In this document: positions 6,595-8,923 of the stretch, in pieces
Numbering within the stretch: position 1 is the first letter of the stretch
Layout: each line of letters starts with the position of its first letter
Assembly: GCA_003105245.1 (NCBI GenBank)
Contig: PQAI01000129.1
Span: 1,304-10,226, forward strand
Source: Betaproteobacteria bacterium
GTDB lineage: Bacteria > Pseudomonadota > Gammaproteobacteria > Burkholderiales > Usitatibacteraceae
Length of the DNA stretch: 8,923 nt
Direction of reading: 5' to 3'
The notes under the pieces: model-generated
The model's database searches: none
The model's input: only the letters and a program-made list of their open reading frames with translations
Told to the model about the DNA's origin: nothing
Translations under genes and position numbers: made by a program

Positions 6595-6755
6595 AACGCC
6601 GATTACCGCCGATGCCCCGCCGATTGCCGCCGATAATTCGAAAGCTGATCGTGCCGGGGCGACGACTGCCGACATGAATCACCGGTGACCGCGTCTCCAG
6701 GTCCCGCCGGATTTCATCTGCGGCAATCGGCGGGGCATCGGCGGCAATCGGCGTT
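6595..6755. repeat. 161-bp inverted-repeat element built of phased CGCCGAT heptamers
   Basis: The gap between the two convergent genes (6569-6762) is almost filled by this element; I see no gene in it. The left arm (6595-6630) and right arm (6720-6755) are inverted copies over 36 bp with a single difference (A6605 against C6745), separated by 89 bp. The left arm holds CGCCGAT at 6597, 6607 and 6618, and a fourth copy begins at its end at 6628. The right arm holds the reverse ATCGGCG at 6726, 6737 and 6747, with a one-mismatch copy at 6716. Spacing is always 10 or 11 bp. Near the middle is the 10-bp palindrome TCACCGGTGA (6679-6688). In RNA the arms could form a long hairpin; read on the minus strand the single difference becomes a G-U pair. 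It may be a dispersed MITE/REP-like element, a two-way terminator or a protein-binding array. None of these is proven. Confidence 0.85.
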
Positions 6756-6762
6756 CCTCGCT

Positions 6763-8923
<2,161 letters not shown>

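Overview
The window is a GC-rich, gene-dense chromosomal segment. It most likely comes from a betaproteobacterium or a close relative, possibly an uncultured one. The basis is the surE–pcm pair (usual in Beta- and Gammaproteobacteria, often leading to nlpD and rpoS), the Burkholderiales-like SurE sequence, strong G/C bias at third codon positions, GTG and TTG starts, and tight gene overlaps. No phage, IS, CRISPR, tRNA or rRNA gene was seen. The assignment is from protein resemblance only.

Layout. (1) Positions 1-1018, minus strand: surE overlaps the start of pcm by ATGA; pcm runs off the left edge. (2) Positions 1019-1129: a short divergent promoter region with a perfect TATAAT toward surE and a TAGAAT toward the peptidase. 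(3) Positions 1130-3160, plus strand: a secreted M13 (neprilysin/PepO-type) zinc metalloendopeptidase. (4) Positions 3174-6568, plus strand: four tightly packed genes. They encode an APH-fold phosphotransferase, a small DUF6285-like protein, a short-chain dehydrogenase/reductase and an ACAD10/11-like acyl-CoA dehydrogenase. (5) Positions 6569-6762: a convergent gap almost filled by a 161-bp element with 36-bp inverted arms made of phased heptamers. (6) Positions 6763-8923, minus strand: the C-terminal three quarters of gcvP, running off the right edge.

The main point of interest is the four-gene block. It matches, part for part, the core of the Pseudomonas putida levulinate route (LvaA kinase, LvaB small partner, LvaD reductase, LvaC acyl-CoA dehydrogenase-like enzyme), but in the order A-B-D-C. 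It also parallels human ACAD10/ACAD11, where the kinase and dehydrogenase domains are fused. The inferred job is to phosphorylate the 4-hydroxyl of a 4-hydroxyacyl-CoA, lose the phosphate to give an enoyl-CoA, and so route 4-hydroxy or 4-keto acids into beta-oxidation. The SDR would make the 4-hydroxyacyl-CoA from a 4-ketoacyl-CoA. No CoA ligase, thiolase or regulator lies in the window, so the natural substrate is unknown.

The surE/pcm genes (stationary-phase survival and protein repair) and gcvP (one-carbon metabolism) look like ordinary core genes on either side.
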